Assembly (NCBI RefSeq): GCF_016907955.1
Contig: NZ_JAFBCX010000001.1
Span: 496,001 to 560,000, forward strand
Reading direction: 5' to 3'
Length of the DNA stretch: 64,000 nt
Origin: Lentzea nigeriaca
GTDB lineage: Bacteria; Actinomycetota; Actinomycetes; Mycobacteriales; Pseudonocardiaceae
Made by a program: the position numbers and the translations under genes. The notes beneath the pieces were generated by a model. That model searched no databases. It saw only the letters and a program-made list of their open reading frames with translations, and was not told the DNA's origin. Each line of letters opens with the position of its first letter. Positions within the stretch are counted from its first letter, which is position 1. This document shows positions 15,643-23,699 of the stretch, piece after piece.

Positions 15643-15727
15643 CGGAATCGCTCCTTCGGGAAGAGACGGACCCGCATACTCGCAAACCCTTGGGAGGCCT
15701 ACAACTTGAACCTGTCCAAGGGGAGTT

Positions 15728-16873
15728 CTACTCCGTTACTCCGGGATCACCCTGTGCGACCTTGCCCGCGTACACGAGTGTGGCTTCCGGGGTGAGCGGG
15801 TGAAATGTTCCGGCGCGGACGTCGCGGTAGGCGCGTTCCAGCGGCGAGCGCTTGAAGAAGGACCGTCCACCCAGGACCTCCATCGCGAGGTTGACGACCT
15901 CGACGGCCTCGACGACGGCTTGGCGCTTGGCGAGCATCACCGTGATGAGTGACTGGGCATCGGCCGTGTAGTCGTCGCCCAGCTCCTCGATCGAGCCCAT
16001 CAACGACCACCACGCGGTGCGCAGCTTGTAGTCCATCAACCCGATCTGCCGCACGGCGCTCTTCGACGTCGACCTCACGGCCACGTCCCGCGCACCCGCC
16101 GCGATGCCGAAGTACGTCGCCCCGCACACCGGCGCGAAGTGAACCGTCGCGGCGAAGAGAGGCGCGCCGAACTCCCCGTACGGGCGGCGGGCCGCGATCT
16201 TCTCGGCCGGGATGAACACGTCCTCCATCACGACGTCGTGGCTCGCCGTGCCGCGCATGCCGAGCGTGTCCCACGTTTCCTCGATGCGCACGCCGTCGGC
16301 GTTGAGGGGCGCGCTGAAGTGCAGCACCTCCTCACCCAGGACCGCTGACGTGGCGACGACGTTCGCCCGCGGCGACTGGCTGCAGAACGCCTTGCGCCCG
16401 CACACCAGGAACCCGCCGTCCACCGGCGTCGCCGTCGTCGTGGGCCACAGCCAGTCCGAACCGCCGCTCGTCGCGATGACCAGGCCTTCCTCGGCCACGC
16501 GCCGCAGCACGCCTTCCGCGTCCGGGGCTCCCTTGCGGCGGCGATATCCCTGCATCAGCGTCAGGTACAGGTGCATCGTGACGGCGAGGGCGGTCGCGCC
16601 GTCGTGCCGGGCGAGCTCGGCCTGCGCGTAGCAGACCTGGCGCATCGTGGCGCCGAGACCGCCCAGCTCCTCGGGTACGGCCAACGCCAGGTAGCCCTCC
16701 TCGCGCATCACCTCGTACGCCTCGGTCACGAACGTGGCGTCACGGTCGTGTTCTTGCGCGTGGGCTGACGCGACCTCGCCGATGCGGGCGGCCATTGCCA
16801 CGAACCTCGTGTCGTCGTGTCTGGTGGCGGTCGGGAACGTGCCGGTCACCCGTGGTGTCTCAAGTGTTGTCAT
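15728..16873 (-). CDS. Acyl-CoA dehydrogenase family protein
   Basis: Acyl-CoA dehydrogenases oxidise or otherwise process acyl thioesters with FAD. This 381-residue protein has the three-part fold: an N-terminal helical part (YEVMREEGYLALAVPEELGG), a beta domain (HFSAPLNADGVRIEETWDTL, GMRGTASHDVVMEDVFIPAE) and a helical C-terminus. The catalytic Glu/Asp expected in the C-terminal domain is not obvious, so it may be a flavin monooxygenase-like or desulfurisation-type relative. The start at ATG 16873 (MTTLETPRVTG) is chosen over a longer open frame that reads through the tandem repeats. It is divergent from the HxlR regulator, which probably controls it. Confidence 0.88.
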   Translation of the reverse strand: MTTLETPRVTGTFPTATRHDDTRFVAMAARIGEVASAHAQEHDRDATFVTEAYEVMREEGYLALAVPEELGGLGATMRQVCYAQAELARHDGATALAVTMHLYLTLMQGYRRRKGAPDAEGVLRRVAEEGLVIATSGGSDWLWPTTTATPVDGGFLVCGRKAFCSQSPRANVVATSAVLGEEVLHFSAPLNADGVRIEETWDTLGMRGTASHDVVMEDVFIPAEKIAARRPYGEFGAPLFAATVHFAPVCGATYFGIAAGARDVAVRSTSKSAVRQIGLMDYKLRTAWWSLMGSIEELGDDYTADAQSLITVMLAKRQAVVEAVEVVNLAMEVLGGRSFFKRSPLERAYRDVRAGTFHPLTPEATLVYAGKVAQGDPGVTE

Positions 16874-16967
16874 GCGACGAAGGTAAGAACGCGCAAGGCT
16901 CGCAGGTAGTTCTGAAAGTGAACCGGACGGCGGTAACGAAACACCCGTCGCGGCGGAGACTTCCGGT

Positions 16968-17036
16968 GTGAGGACGTGTGCACTGTGCGGTCGAGCGCCT
17001 GGAGACGTTCTCGGTGAGCGGAGGTCGGACCGGTGA
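16968..17036 (+). CDS. Leader micro-ORF 1
   Basis: A 22-codon ORF beginning MRTCALCGRAPGDVLGERR. Its start resembles the HxlR N-terminus (MRTYAQYC and later EVLGDRW), so it looks like a decayed copy of the gene's 5' end. Its TGA overlaps the GTG of micro-ORF 2. Confidence 0.4.
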   Translation: MRTCALCGRAPGDVLGERRSDR

Positions 17037-17101
17037 GGATGTATGCACTGTGCCGTCGAGCGCCCGGAGACGTTCTCGGTGAGCGGAGGTCGGACCGGTG
17101 A
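17033..17101 (+). CDS. Leader micro-ORF 2
   Basis: A 22-codon ORF beginning MRMYALCRRAPGDVLGERR. It is preceded by GGAGGT seven bases from its GTG and ends in a GTGA overlap with micro-ORF 3. Confidence 0.4.
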   Translation: MRMYALCRRAPGDVLGERRSDR

Positions 17102-17166
17102 GGATGTATGCACTGTGCCGTCGAGCGCCCGGAGACGCTGTCGGTGAGCGGAGGTCGGACCCGTGA
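17098..17166 (+). CDS. Leader micro-ORF 3
   Basis: A 22-codon ORF beginning MRMYALCRRAPGDAVGERR and ending in proline. Its TGA overlaps the GTG of the HxlR gene, so ribosomes finishing it are positioned to start the regulator. Confidence 0.4.
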   Translation: MRMYALCRRAPGDAVGERRSDP

Positions 17167-17825
17167 GGACGTATGCGCAGTACTGCCCGATCGTCCGCGC
17201 TGTAGAGGTGCTGGGCGACCGGTGGACGTTGCTGATCGTGCGGGACATGCTCATCGGTGCCTCGCGCTTCAACGAGATCTCCCGCGGCCTGCCGGGCCTC
17301 TCCCGCGCCCTGCTGTCCGGGCGGCTCAGGCAGCTCGCGACCGCCGGCCTGGTCGAGCGCACCGGCGACGGCTACGCGCTCACCCCGGCCGGGGAAGCGT
17401 TGCGTCCATTGGTGTTCGGCCTCGCCGACTGGGGAGCGCGGTACGCGTTCGGCGACCCGCGCGCCGAGGAGCTCGACCCGGAGCTGCTGATGTGGTGGAT
17501 GCACGGCCGCATCGACACCGGCACGCTGAGCCGCCGCGCGAACATCGAGATCCGCATCAACGACCGGCGCCGCACGTTCTGGCTCGTCGTCGAACCCGGT
17601 GAGGCCTCGGTCTGCTACACCGACCCCGGCCTGGAGGTCGACGCGGTGCTGGCGTCCGACATCGCGACGCTCTACCGCGTGTGGGAGGGCGAGTTCGGCC
17701 TGCTCGAAGCCGTGCGCGCGGGCACCGTCGAGCTGACCGGCCCGCGCTGGGTGGTGCGCGGCCTGCCGGACTGGCTGAAGCTCAGCCCGGTCGCCGAGAT
17801 CGTCAGGGCAGCTCGCGTCCAGTGA
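17163..17825 (+). CDS. HxlR-family regulator with SCP2-like C-terminal domain
   Basis: This 220-residue protein has an N-terminal HxlR winged helix with the family cysteine: MRTYAQYCPIVRAVEVLGDR, then WTLLIVRDMLIGASRFNEIS, RGLPGLSRALLSGRLRQLAT and the wing region. The C-terminal half (INDRRRTFWLVVEPGEASVC) resembles the SCP2 sterol-carrier fold seen in long HxlR proteins. The conserved cysteine makes redox or electrophile sensing possible. The GTG start overlaps the stop of the last leader micro-ORF. It is divergent from the acyl-CoA dehydrogenase gene. Confidence 0.88.
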   Translation: MRTYAQYCPIVRAVEVLGDRWTLLIVRDMLIGASRFNEISRGLPGLSRALLSGRLRQLATAGLVERTGDGYALTPAGEALRPLVFGLADWGARYAFGDPRAEELDPELLMWWMHGRIDTGTLSRRANIEIRINDRRRTFWLVVEPGEASVCYTDPGLEVDAVLASDIATLYRVWEGEFGLLEAVRAGTVELTGPRWVVRGLPDWLKLSPVAEIVRAARVQ

Positions 17826-17950
17826 CCCTCTGACCAGCGCAAACGACCCGAGGCGAAGCTTTTGAAGATTTTCTGGGCTCGTTGTCGATCCGGGGTGGTG
17901 GCCGTTCGACGCATCAGTGGAAGGACACGAGAGCCCAGGAGGAAAGCATC

Positions 17951-18379
17951 ATGGCCACCGTTACCGCCACCCAGACCCGCAAGTTCGCCATCGGCCGTTA
18001 CGCCACGATCGTCACGCGCGTGCTGACCGGTCTGCTGTTCGCCACGACCGGCCTGAACGGGTTCCTGATGTTCATGCCCGCGCCGGATCCGAGCACGATG
18101 GCGCCCGAGGGTGTGGCGTTCAGCGGTGCGTTGTTCGCGACCGGGTACATGCTGCAGCTCGCGTCGGGTGTGCAGCTGGTGTCCGGTGTGCTGCTGTTCG
18201 TCGGCCGGTACGTCCCGCTGGCACTCGCGATGCTGGCTCCGATGGTCGTGAACATCTTCCTGTTCCACGTCTTCCTGGAGCCGAGCGGCATCGTCATGGC
18301 CGTCCTCGTGGTCGCCGCCGAGATCGGGCTGGCGTGGACGTACCGCGACAGGTTCCGCCCGATGCTGCAGGCTCGCTAG
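17951..18379 (+). CDS. DoxX-family membrane protein
   Basis: The 142-residue product has about four membrane helices: TRVLTGLLFATTGLNGFLMF, then GALFATGYMLQLASGVQLVS, LALAMLAPMVVNIFLFHVFL and VMAVLVVAAEIGLAWTYRDR, a typical DoxX-like arrangement. AGGAGGAAAG precedes ATG 17951. It is followed by a textbook terminator, so it is transcribed alone or with upstream genes. A shortened, degraded copy of the same gene lies just downstream at about 18522. Confidence 0.85.
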   Translation: MATVTATQTRKFAIGRYATIVTRVLTGLLFATTGLNGFLMFMPAPDPSTMAPEGVAFSGALFATGYMLQLASGVQLVSGVLLFVGRYVPLALAMLAPMVVNIFLFHVFLEPSGIVMAVLVVAAEIGLAWTYRDRFRPMLQAR

Positions 18380-18391
18380 ACCCCACAAGCG

Positions 18392-18428
18392 AAATCCCCC
18401 GCGGGCACCGTGCCCGCGGGGGATTTTT
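18392..18428 (+). terminator. Strong rho-independent terminator
   Basis: A 16-base perfect stem (arms 18392-18407 and 18411-18426) with a 3-base loop starts with AAA and ends in TTTTT, right after the DoxX stop codon. Confidence 0.93.
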
Positions 18429-18521
18429 CGTTGCGCAGCCGGTTTTTCTGCTCGGCATGTCGAAACGGCGGTCGGTGGTTCGACGTAGTTGTGAAGGGAA
18501 AATCCTTGGAAGGGAACGGAA

Positions 18522-18773
18522 ATGTCCACCACCCGCTGCGCCACCGTCATCACGCGAGTGCTGGTCCGCAGCCGGTTCGCGCCCGCGGCCCTGACCGCCC
18601 TGAACATCCTGCTCGACACCAGCCACCTGGTCACCGCGCTGCTCGTGGCACTGGCCGAGATCGCGGTCGCGCTCGGCTCGCAGCCCAGGACGGCCACCAG
18701 CATCAGCCAGACGAGGACCTCGGACCAGTCCTACCGCGCGACGAACGCCGCCAGCAGCGCCTGCACCTCGTAG
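18522..18773 (+). pseudogene. Decayed partial copy of the adjacent DoxX gene
   Basis: An 83-codon ORF begins MSTTRCATVITRVLVRSRFA, which parallels the neighbour's ATIVTRVLTGLLF. It later has VTALLVALAEIAVALGS, parallel to the neighbour's MAVLVVAAEIGLAW. The middle two helices are missing, and the end runs into the convergent PH-domain gene. The upstream bases also resemble the leader of the intact DoxX gene. This looks like a tandem duplicate that lost its centre; a small functional membrane protein is possible but less likely. Confidence 0.55.
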
Positions 18774-19108
18774 ACGTCGACGCCCTTGCCGAACTGCTTG
18801 GAGATCGGCACGTCACTGCTCGACACCCAGATCTTGAGCTCGGCGTCCAGGTCGAAGTGGCCGGCGGTCTCCACCGAGAACTGCGTGATGGCCCGGTACG
18901 GCACCGAGTGGTATTCGACCTTCTTGCCCGTCATGCCCTGTTTGTCGACCAGGATCAGCCGCCGGTCGGTGAACAGGAACGAATCGCGCACCAGCTGATA
19001 TGCCGCGTGGAGCTGTTCCCCCTGCGCCAGCAGCCGTCCGAACTCACTCGCGGCCGCCCTCGGGTCGAGCTTCGACGCGTTCCCCATCATTCCGCTGAGA
19101 AGTCCCAT
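18731..19108 (-). CDS. Bacterial PH-domain protein
   Basis: This 125-residue protein has the bacterial pleckstrin-homology (bPH_1) pattern: LLAQGEQLHAAYQLVRDSFL, then FTDRRLILVDKQGMTGKKVE, YHSVPYRAITQFSVETAG and a C-terminal helix. It has no signal peptide or membrane helix. Members are soluble single-domain proteins of unknown cellular role. ATG 19108 begins MGLLSGMMGNASKLD, usual for the family. Its 3' end overlaps the DoxX remnant. Confidence 0.88.
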   Translation of the reverse strand: MGLLSGMMGNASKLDPRAAASEFGRLLAQGEQLHAAYQLVRDSFLFTDRRLILVDKQGMTGKKVEYHSVPYRAITQFSVETAGHFDLDAELKIWVSSSDVPISKQFGKGVDVYEVQALLAAFVAR

Positions 19109-19230
19109 ACGTCCACGTTTACCAGGCTTTCCGAAAGCTTGTACCCGCCTTGCACTTCTCCTGCCCGGACGCTTCCGCGCGTTACCCGAAAGTGGTTGTC
19201 AACAGCCACACGATCGGGAAGGGCACAACG

Positions 19231-19716
19231 ATGCGTAAGCAGATCGCCGGAGTCGCGGCGCTGGCCGGAGTCGCTCTGCTGGTGACCGGGTGCACCGGCA
19301 ACGCCGCCGAGGCGCCGAAGCAGGACGCGATGCCGACGACCGAGCAGATCAAGGCGCTGTTCGCGGACTGGAACGCTGCCCTCGCCACGGGTGACGCCCA
19401 GAAGGTGGCCGACCGTTACGCTCCGAACGCGGTCCTGTTGCCGACGGTGTCGAACAAGGTGCGGTCCAACCGCGCCGAGATCGTCGACTACTTCGAGCAC
19501 TTCCTGCAGAACAAGCCGAGCGGCACGATCCTCGACTCGCACGTCGCCGTGCTCGACGCCGACGACGCGATCGACGCCGGCACCTACCGGTTCGCGCTGA
19601 CCAGGGACGGCAAGCCGACCACTGTGGACGCCCGCTACACGTTCGTCTACGAGAAGATCGACGGCAGGTGGCTCATCGTGAACCACCACTCGTCGGCTAT
19701 GCCGGAGAAAGCGTGA
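19231..19716 (+). CDS. SgcJ/EcaC-type lipoprotein (NTF2-like fold)
   Basis: This 161-residue protein starts with a lipoprotein signal ending in the lipobox LLVTGC. The mature part is an NTF2-like/CaMKII-association-type domain: QIKALFADWNAALATGDAQK, VADRYAPNAVLLPTVSNKVR, EIVDYFEHFLQNKPSGTIL and RYTFVYEKIDGRWLIVNHHS. Such SgcJ/EcaC-family domains may bind small hydrophobic ligands, but activity is generally unproven. I chose ATG 19231, after GGGAAGGG, because the upstream frame adds no signal-like sequence. The gene end overlaps the convergent sensor kinase by 20 bases. Confidence 0.87.
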   Translation: MRKQIAGVAALAGVALLVTGCTGNAAEAPKQDAMPTTEQIKALFADWNAALATGDAQKVADRYAPNAVLLPTVSNKVRSNRAEIVDYFEHFLQNKPSGTILDSHVAVLDADDAIDAGTYRFALTRDGKPTTVDARYTFVYEKIDGRWLIVNHHSSAMPEKA

Positions 19717-20944
19717 TCCGCACGCACAACCCGCCACCGGCCGCGGCGTCCAGCGAGACCGTGCCGCCGTCGTCGGTGACGAGCTGCTTCACGATCGCGA
19801 GGCCGAGCCCCGAGCCGCCCTTGCCGGTCAGGCCCTGACCACGCCAGAACCGGTCGAAGGCCCGCGCCCGCTCGGCCTCCGGCAGGCCCGGCCCGGAGTC
19901 GATGATCTCCAGCAGCCCCGGCCGGGTGGTGCGGACGAGGATCGTGGCGCCGTCCGGGGACACCTCGAGCGCGTTGGACAGCACGTTGTCCAGCACCTGC
20001 TCCAGGTGCCCCGGCGTCGCGAGCACCCGGATGTGGGCCCCCTCGGACACCAACGAAATCGACCGTTCGTCGGCGGCCGCACGCCACGCGGTGAACCGTT
20101 CGGCGACGACGTCGAGCACCTGCACCGGTTCGGGGTGGGCGACGTTGGCCTCGGCCCGTGCCAGTGCCAGCAAACCGTTGACCAGTCGGGACATCCGCAC
20201 AACCTCGGCGGTCGCCATCTCGACGTCCTCGCGGACGTGCGGGTCGTCGACGCCGTCGGCCACGTTGTCCAGCGACAGCCGCAGCGCCGTCAGCGGCGTG
20301 CGCAGCTGGTGCGACGCGTCACCGATGAACGCACGCTGCGACCCGACCAGCGTGTCGATCGTCTCGGTCGCGGTGTTCAGCGTCCGCGCCAGCGTGCGGG
20401 TCTCCGGCGGACCGGTCTCCTCCGCCCGCGCGGTCAGGTCGCCGTCGCGCAACCGCGCCGCCATCCCGGTCAGCTCCCGCAACGGCCGGGTGACCCGCCG
20501 GGCGAGCCACAGCCCGAGGAACGCGGCCACGATCAGCACGCCCACGGCCAGCGCCGCGCGGAATCCCCAGATCTGCCAGAGCCGGTCGACGATGGGACCG
20601 TCCGGATAGGACAGCCGGATCGCGCCGACCACCGTGCCGTCGGGTTTCTTGGCCTGCACGACGAGCTTCAGGCCCTCGGAGTCCCAGTGCTTGCCCTCGG
20701 GCACGTCAGGACCGAGGACGTCGATGCGGCCGGGCGTCTGCCGTTCGTACGCGTCCACGAGAGCGTTCAACGACCGGATGTCACCGGAAGCGAGCAGCAG
20801 GGCGGCGGTCGTGGCCTCCCGGCCCGCGATGTTCTCCGCGTCGCCGTAGAGCTGCTCGTTCAACGTGAACGCCACCGGCACCGTGAACGCCGCGATCGCC
20901 ACCGTGACCAGCAGCACGTAGCTCCAGACGAGTTGGCGGATCAC
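19697..20944 (-). CDS. Sensor histidine kinase
   Basis: The 415-residue kinase has an N-terminal membrane helix (LVWSYVLLVTVAIAAFTVPV), an extracytoplasmic sensor of about 100 residues, a second helix (ALAVGVLIVAAFLGLWLARR) and a HAMP domain. Then come the phospho-acceptor box FIGDASHQLRTPLTALRLSL and an ATPase domain with N box (LDNVLSNALEV), G1 (DSGPGLP) and G2 (GKGGSGLGLAIV). It starts at GTG 20944, overlapping the stop of the response regulator gene by 4 bases (GTGA), so the two are translated together. The signal is unknown. Confidence 0.95.
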   Translation of the reverse strand: MIRQLVWSYVLLVTVAIAAFTVPVAFTLNEQLYGDAENIAGREATTAALLLASGDIRSLNALVDAYERQTPGRIDVLGPDVPEGKHWDSEGLKLVVQAKKPDGTVVGAIRLSYPDGPIVDRLWQIWGFRAALAVGVLIVAAFLGLWLARRVTRPLRELTGMAARLRDGDLTARAEETGPPETRTLARTLNTATETIDTLVGSQRAFIGDASHQLRTPLTALRLSLDNVADGVDDPHVREDVEMATAEVVRMSRLVNGLLALARAEANVAHPEPVQVLDVVAERFTAWRAAADERSISLVSEGAHIRVLATPGHLEQVLDNVLSNALEVSPDGATILVRTTRPGLLEIIDSGPGLPEAERARAFDRFWRGQGLTGKGGSGLGLAIVKQLVTDDGGTVSLDAAAGGGLCVRITLSPA

Positions 20945-21600
20945 GTGAGCACCAGCCGGAAGCCCACCCCGCGCACGGTTTCCAGCGACGCCGCGTCACC
21001 GAGCTTGCGCCGCAGCACGCCCACGTGCACGTCCAGCGTCTTGGTGGGGCCGAACCAGTTCTCGTCCCACACCGCCTCCATGATCTGCTCGCGGGTGAAC
21101 ACCGCCCCGGGCTCCTCGGCGAGGAACACCAGCAGGTCGAACTCCTTCGGCGTGAGGTCGACCTCGGAGCCGTCGAGGTGCACCCGCCGCCCGCGCCGGT
21201 CGATCCGCAACCGCCCGTGCTGCTCGTCCGGCTCAGGTTCGGACCTGGCGGGCTGAACGCGCCGCAGCACCGCGCGCATGCGTGCCACGACCTCCCGCAC
21301 GCCGAACGGTTTGGTGACGTAGTCGTCGGCGCCGATCTCCAGCCCGACCACCCGGTCGACCTCGTCGGACCGCGCGCTGATCACGATGATCGGCACGTCA
21401 CCGCGGGCCCGCAGCTCCCGGCACACGTCGAGGCCGTCCATGTCGGGCAGGCCGAGGTCGACCAGCACCAGCGCGAAGTCGCCCGCGTCGAGCGCCTCGG
21501 CCCCGGTCCGCACCCACCGCACCTCGAACCCGTACCGCGACAGCCCGCGTGTGAGCGATTCCGCGATCGGCTCGTCGTCCTCCACCAGCAGCACCCGCAT
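20941..21600 (-). CDS. OmpR/PhoB-family response regulator
   Basis: This 219-residue regulator has a receiver domain with the acidic pair VEDDEP, the phosphorylated aspartate in LVLVDLGLPDMDGLD, and the conserved lysine in YVTKPFGVREV. It is followed by a winged-helix effector domain (LTPKEFDLLVFLAEEPGAVF, TREQIMEAVWDENWFGPTKT, VHVGVLRRKLGD, VRGVGFRLVLT). It is the first gene of a two-gene operon with the sensor kinase. The layout is CseB/CseC-like, but the target genes cannot be inferred. Confidence 0.95.
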   Translation of the reverse strand: MRVLLVEDDEPIAESLTRGLSRYGFEVRWVRTGAEALDAGDFALVLVDLGLPDMDGLDVCRELRARGDVPIIVISARSDEVDRVVGLEIGADDYVTKPFGVREVVARMRAVLRRVQPARSEPEPDEQHGRLRIDRRGRRVHLDGSEVDLTPKEFDLLVFLAEEPGAVFTREQIMEAVWDENWFGPTKTLDVHVGVLRRKLGDAASLETVRGVGFRLVLT

Positions 21601-21609
21601 GGGCGCAGA

Positions 21610-22161
21610 TCATCGCACCCGCCGGGGTAGAGCGTTCCTCAGCCTGATCCCGCTCCACTCGAGCGAGCTGACCGTGACCGCGTCCCAGAACGGCCACAGG
21701 TTCGGCAGCACGCGCAGCGCGATCCCGGCTTCCTCGTGCAGCGCGAAGAGGTCGCCGACCCGTTCCGCCGGTCCCAGCGGCACCACCGGTTCGGTCGCGA
21801 CCATCGCGACGCCGCGCCCGTCTCCGTCCTCTCCGAACGGCCGGAACGGTCCCGCGTCGAACCGGTACGCGTACAGCTCCACCGTCCGCATGCGCTCCAG
21901 CCACCCGTACTCGACGGCGTGCACCCGCGTCCCGCAACCGGGACCGATGATCCGGTCGCGGTCGGCCTCGGACGAACCGCGGATCGTCCACGCCATCACC
22001 CGCGGGCACTGCCGGGGGAACCAGTAGTCGGGGGAGCGGCCGTGATCCACCGCCCAGACGTACTCGCCCGGCTGCTGCGCGGTGGCTGCGAGGTGCGGCA
22101 CGAACGTCTTGATCGTCGGATCCTCCGAAAAGTGCAGTACCTGACCAAGTTCGGGACGCAT
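21610..22161 (-). CDS. DUF6886-like protein
   Basis: This 183-residue soluble protein has a recognisable pattern: VLHFSEDPTIKTFVPHLAAT, EYVWAVDHGRSPDYWFPRQC and PRVMAWTIRGSSEADRDRII. I recall this from a family annotated DUF6886, whose function is unknown. There is no signal peptide or membrane segment. It is divergent from the lipoprotein gene, with 18 bases between starts, and ends 9 bases before the response regulator start on the same strand, so it may be cotranscribed upstream of that operon or have its own promoter. Confidence 0.75.
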   Translation of the reverse strand: MRPELGQVLHFSEDPTIKTFVPHLAATAQQPGEYVWAVDHGRSPDYWFPRQCPRVMAWTIRGSSEADRDRIIGPGCGTRVHAVEYGWLERMRTVELYAYRFDAGPFRPFGEDGDGRGVAMVATEPVVPLGPAERVGDLFALHEEAGIALRVLPNLWPFWDAVTVSSLEWSGIRLRNALPRRVR

Positions 22162-22179
22162 GTGGTCATACTGGCCCGC

Positions 22180-23199
22180 ATGCGGAGGCTGACGCTCGCG
22201 GTTTTGCTGGTCCTCACCGGCTGCTCCTCAGGCACCGGAGACACGGTCGGTTTCGCCGCCGTCGATCTCACGGCCACACCGGAAGTGCTGGCCACGCACA
22301 ACGACATGCTCGTGGTCGGCACCCGCCCGGCCGACCACCCGGAACTGCTGACCCGTGCGAAGGACGGCACGCTGAGCAACGCCAGGCTGACCCCGGCGAC
22401 GCCGTACGGCAAGGAAGCCCACTGGTACGGGATCACCTCCGACGGCACCACCATCACCGGTGTCGGCGGCGAACGCGGCGGCGCGCACGGCAACGTCCGA
22501 TGGAGCGCCTGGACCGGCGACACCCGCCAGATCACCGAGAAACCGCAGGCGTTCAGCACGTTCGGCGGCTACGGCGCGGGCGAGCTGATCGGCCCGGTCC
22601 GCACGAAGCAGGGTCCGTTGATCATCGGAACCTGGCAGAGCGACAAGGCGGGCCTCGACATCGCGGTGTGGACCTACGCCGCGGAAACATGGAGCCGCCA
22701 GCCGTCCCTCGGCACCGTCCTGGAGAGCTCGCAGGAACTCCTGCGCTTCCCCCTCGCCGTCACCCCGAACGGCGACGGCGCGCTCGTCGTCGGCTGGCAG
22801 ATCGCCAAGGGAACGGTGAGCGCGGCCGTCTGGCAGTTCGACGGCAAGACCTGGACCACCGCGACGCTGCCGGACGGCGACGCCGCGCTGGCCGCCCGCT
22901 GCTGGGACGGCACGTGCCACGTCGTCGGCCGCAGCAAGGGCAAGCTCGCCTGGTGGTCGGGTCCGGAGTGGAAGAAGCTGACCACGCCGGACATCCCCGT
23001 CGGCGACGACCAGAACCTCGCGGCGCCCGTGCCCGTCGACGGCACCCCGACGCTGTTCGTCGACCACGACGGGGTCAAGCTGGTGTCCGAAAAGGACGAA
23101 CGGCCCGCTCGAGGTCCGGCCGGCGCGGTCAAGGCGGCCGAGGTGGCAGGTGGTCAGGTGTTCGTGATCGCGGGCGACCGGCTCTGGCGCCTCACCTAG
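22180..23199 (+). CDS. Lipoprotein with beta-propeller-like repeats
   Basis: The 339-residue product begins with a lipoprotein signal (RRLTLAVLLVLTGCSS). The rest is rich in short beta-hairpin units with Trp and Gly (LIIGTWQSDKAGLDIAVWTY, LVVGWQIAKGTVSAAVWQF, VVGRSKGKLAWWSGPEWKKL), which suggests a beta-propeller exposed outside the membrane. No named family is assigned. The start at ATG 22180 is near-leaderless; the longer open frame runs back through the DUF6886 gene. Its 3' end overlaps the convergent MarR gene by 8 bases. Confidence 0.78.
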   Translation: MRRLTLAVLLVLTGCSSGTGDTVGFAAVDLTATPEVLATHNDMLVVGTRPADHPELLTRAKDGTLSNARLTPATPYGKEAHWYGITSDGTTITGVGGERGGAHGNVRWSAWTGDTRQITEKPQAFSTFGGYGAGELIGPVRTKQGPLIIGTWQSDKAGLDIAVWTYAAETWSRQPSLGTVLESSQELLRFPLAVTPNGDGALVVGWQIAKGTVSAAVWQFDGKTWTTATLPDGDAALAARCWDGTCHVVGRSKGKLAWWSGPEWKKLTTPDIPVGDDQNLAAPVPVDGTPTLFVDHDGVKLVSEKDERPARGPAGAVKAAEVAGGQVFVIAGDRLWRLT

Positions 23200-23641
23200 C
23201 GAGCAGCGCCCGCAGCGTCTCCAGCCCGTCCAGCACCGCCTTGCGCTCCGCGGGGGCCGAAGCTTCCAGCGCCTTGGTGAGCCGTCCGTACGGGCCGTCC
23301 GCCAGGTCCTGCCTGTACTGCCGCACCGGCGCGGTCACCTGCACCCGCGTGTAACGGCGGTCGTTCGCGTCCTGCTCCCGCGACACCAGCCCGCGCGCCT
23401 CCAGCCGGTCGACGATCCCCGACGTCGTGGAGTGCGACAGGCTCAAGCGCCGCGCCAGCTCCGTCACCGTGGCCGGGCCGACCGTCAGCAACGAATGCAC
23501 CGCGCTGATCTGCGGCGTCGTCAGTCCGCTGCGCGCGCGGTCACCGGTCGGCTCCATTGACGTCGTCAGCAGCTCCTGCCGCAATGCGCGCAAATGCGCC
23601 ATCACGGCCTCCGCGTCCTGGAAAGCGGTGTTGTCGACCAT
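23192..23641 (-). CDS. MarR-family transcriptional regulator
   Basis: This 149-residue winged-helix regulator shows LTTPQISAVHSLLTVGPATV, TELARRLSLSHSTTSGIVDR, LEARGLVSREQDANDRRYTR and VQVTAPVRQY, typical MarR. ATG 23641 is 58 bases from the divergent P450 start. The gap holds an imperfect palindrome that probably binds the MarR dimer. It likely represses the P450 until an aromatic or hydrophobic ligand is present; that ligand is unknown. Confidence 0.93.
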   Translation of the reverse strand: MVDNTAFQDAEAVMAHLRALRQELLTTSMEPTGDRARSGLTTPQISAVHSLLTVGPATVTELARRLSLSHSTTSGIVDRLEARGLVSREQDANDRRYTRVQVTAPVRQYRQDLADGPYGRLTKALEASAPAERKAVLDGLETLRALLAR

Positions 23642-23659
23642 GACAGAAGTGTACGTTGG

Positions 23660-23675
23660 ATACGACGCGTCGCAT
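23660..23675. promoter_or_regulatory. Candidate MarR operator
   Basis: ATACGACGCGTCGCAT is a 16-base imperfect palindrome with a perfect CGACGCGTCG core. It lies midway between the divergent MarR and P450 starts, and a partial direct copy (ATACGACG) follows at 23674. Confidence 0.5.
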
Positions 23676-23699
23676 ACGACGGATCAAGGGGAGTCCACG

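Larger units (their letters stand above)
16968..17162 (+). repeat. Three tandem 65-bp repeats forming the leader of the HxlR gene
   Basis: Units at 16968-17032, 17033-17097 and 17098-17162 are nearly identical, differing at only a few bases. Each starts GTGAGGA and ends with GGAGGT plus spacer. A fourth partial match at 17163 is the true start of the HxlR gene, so each unit repeats that gene's ribosome binding site and first codons. Each unit also holds a 22-codon ORF whose TGA overlaps the next GTG as GTGA, so the whole leader can be translated as a relay into the regulator. Confidence 0.9.

Noticed and set aside
16968..17162. Possible CRISPR array
   Set aside because: The 65-bp units are contiguous with no variable spacers, and no cas genes are present.
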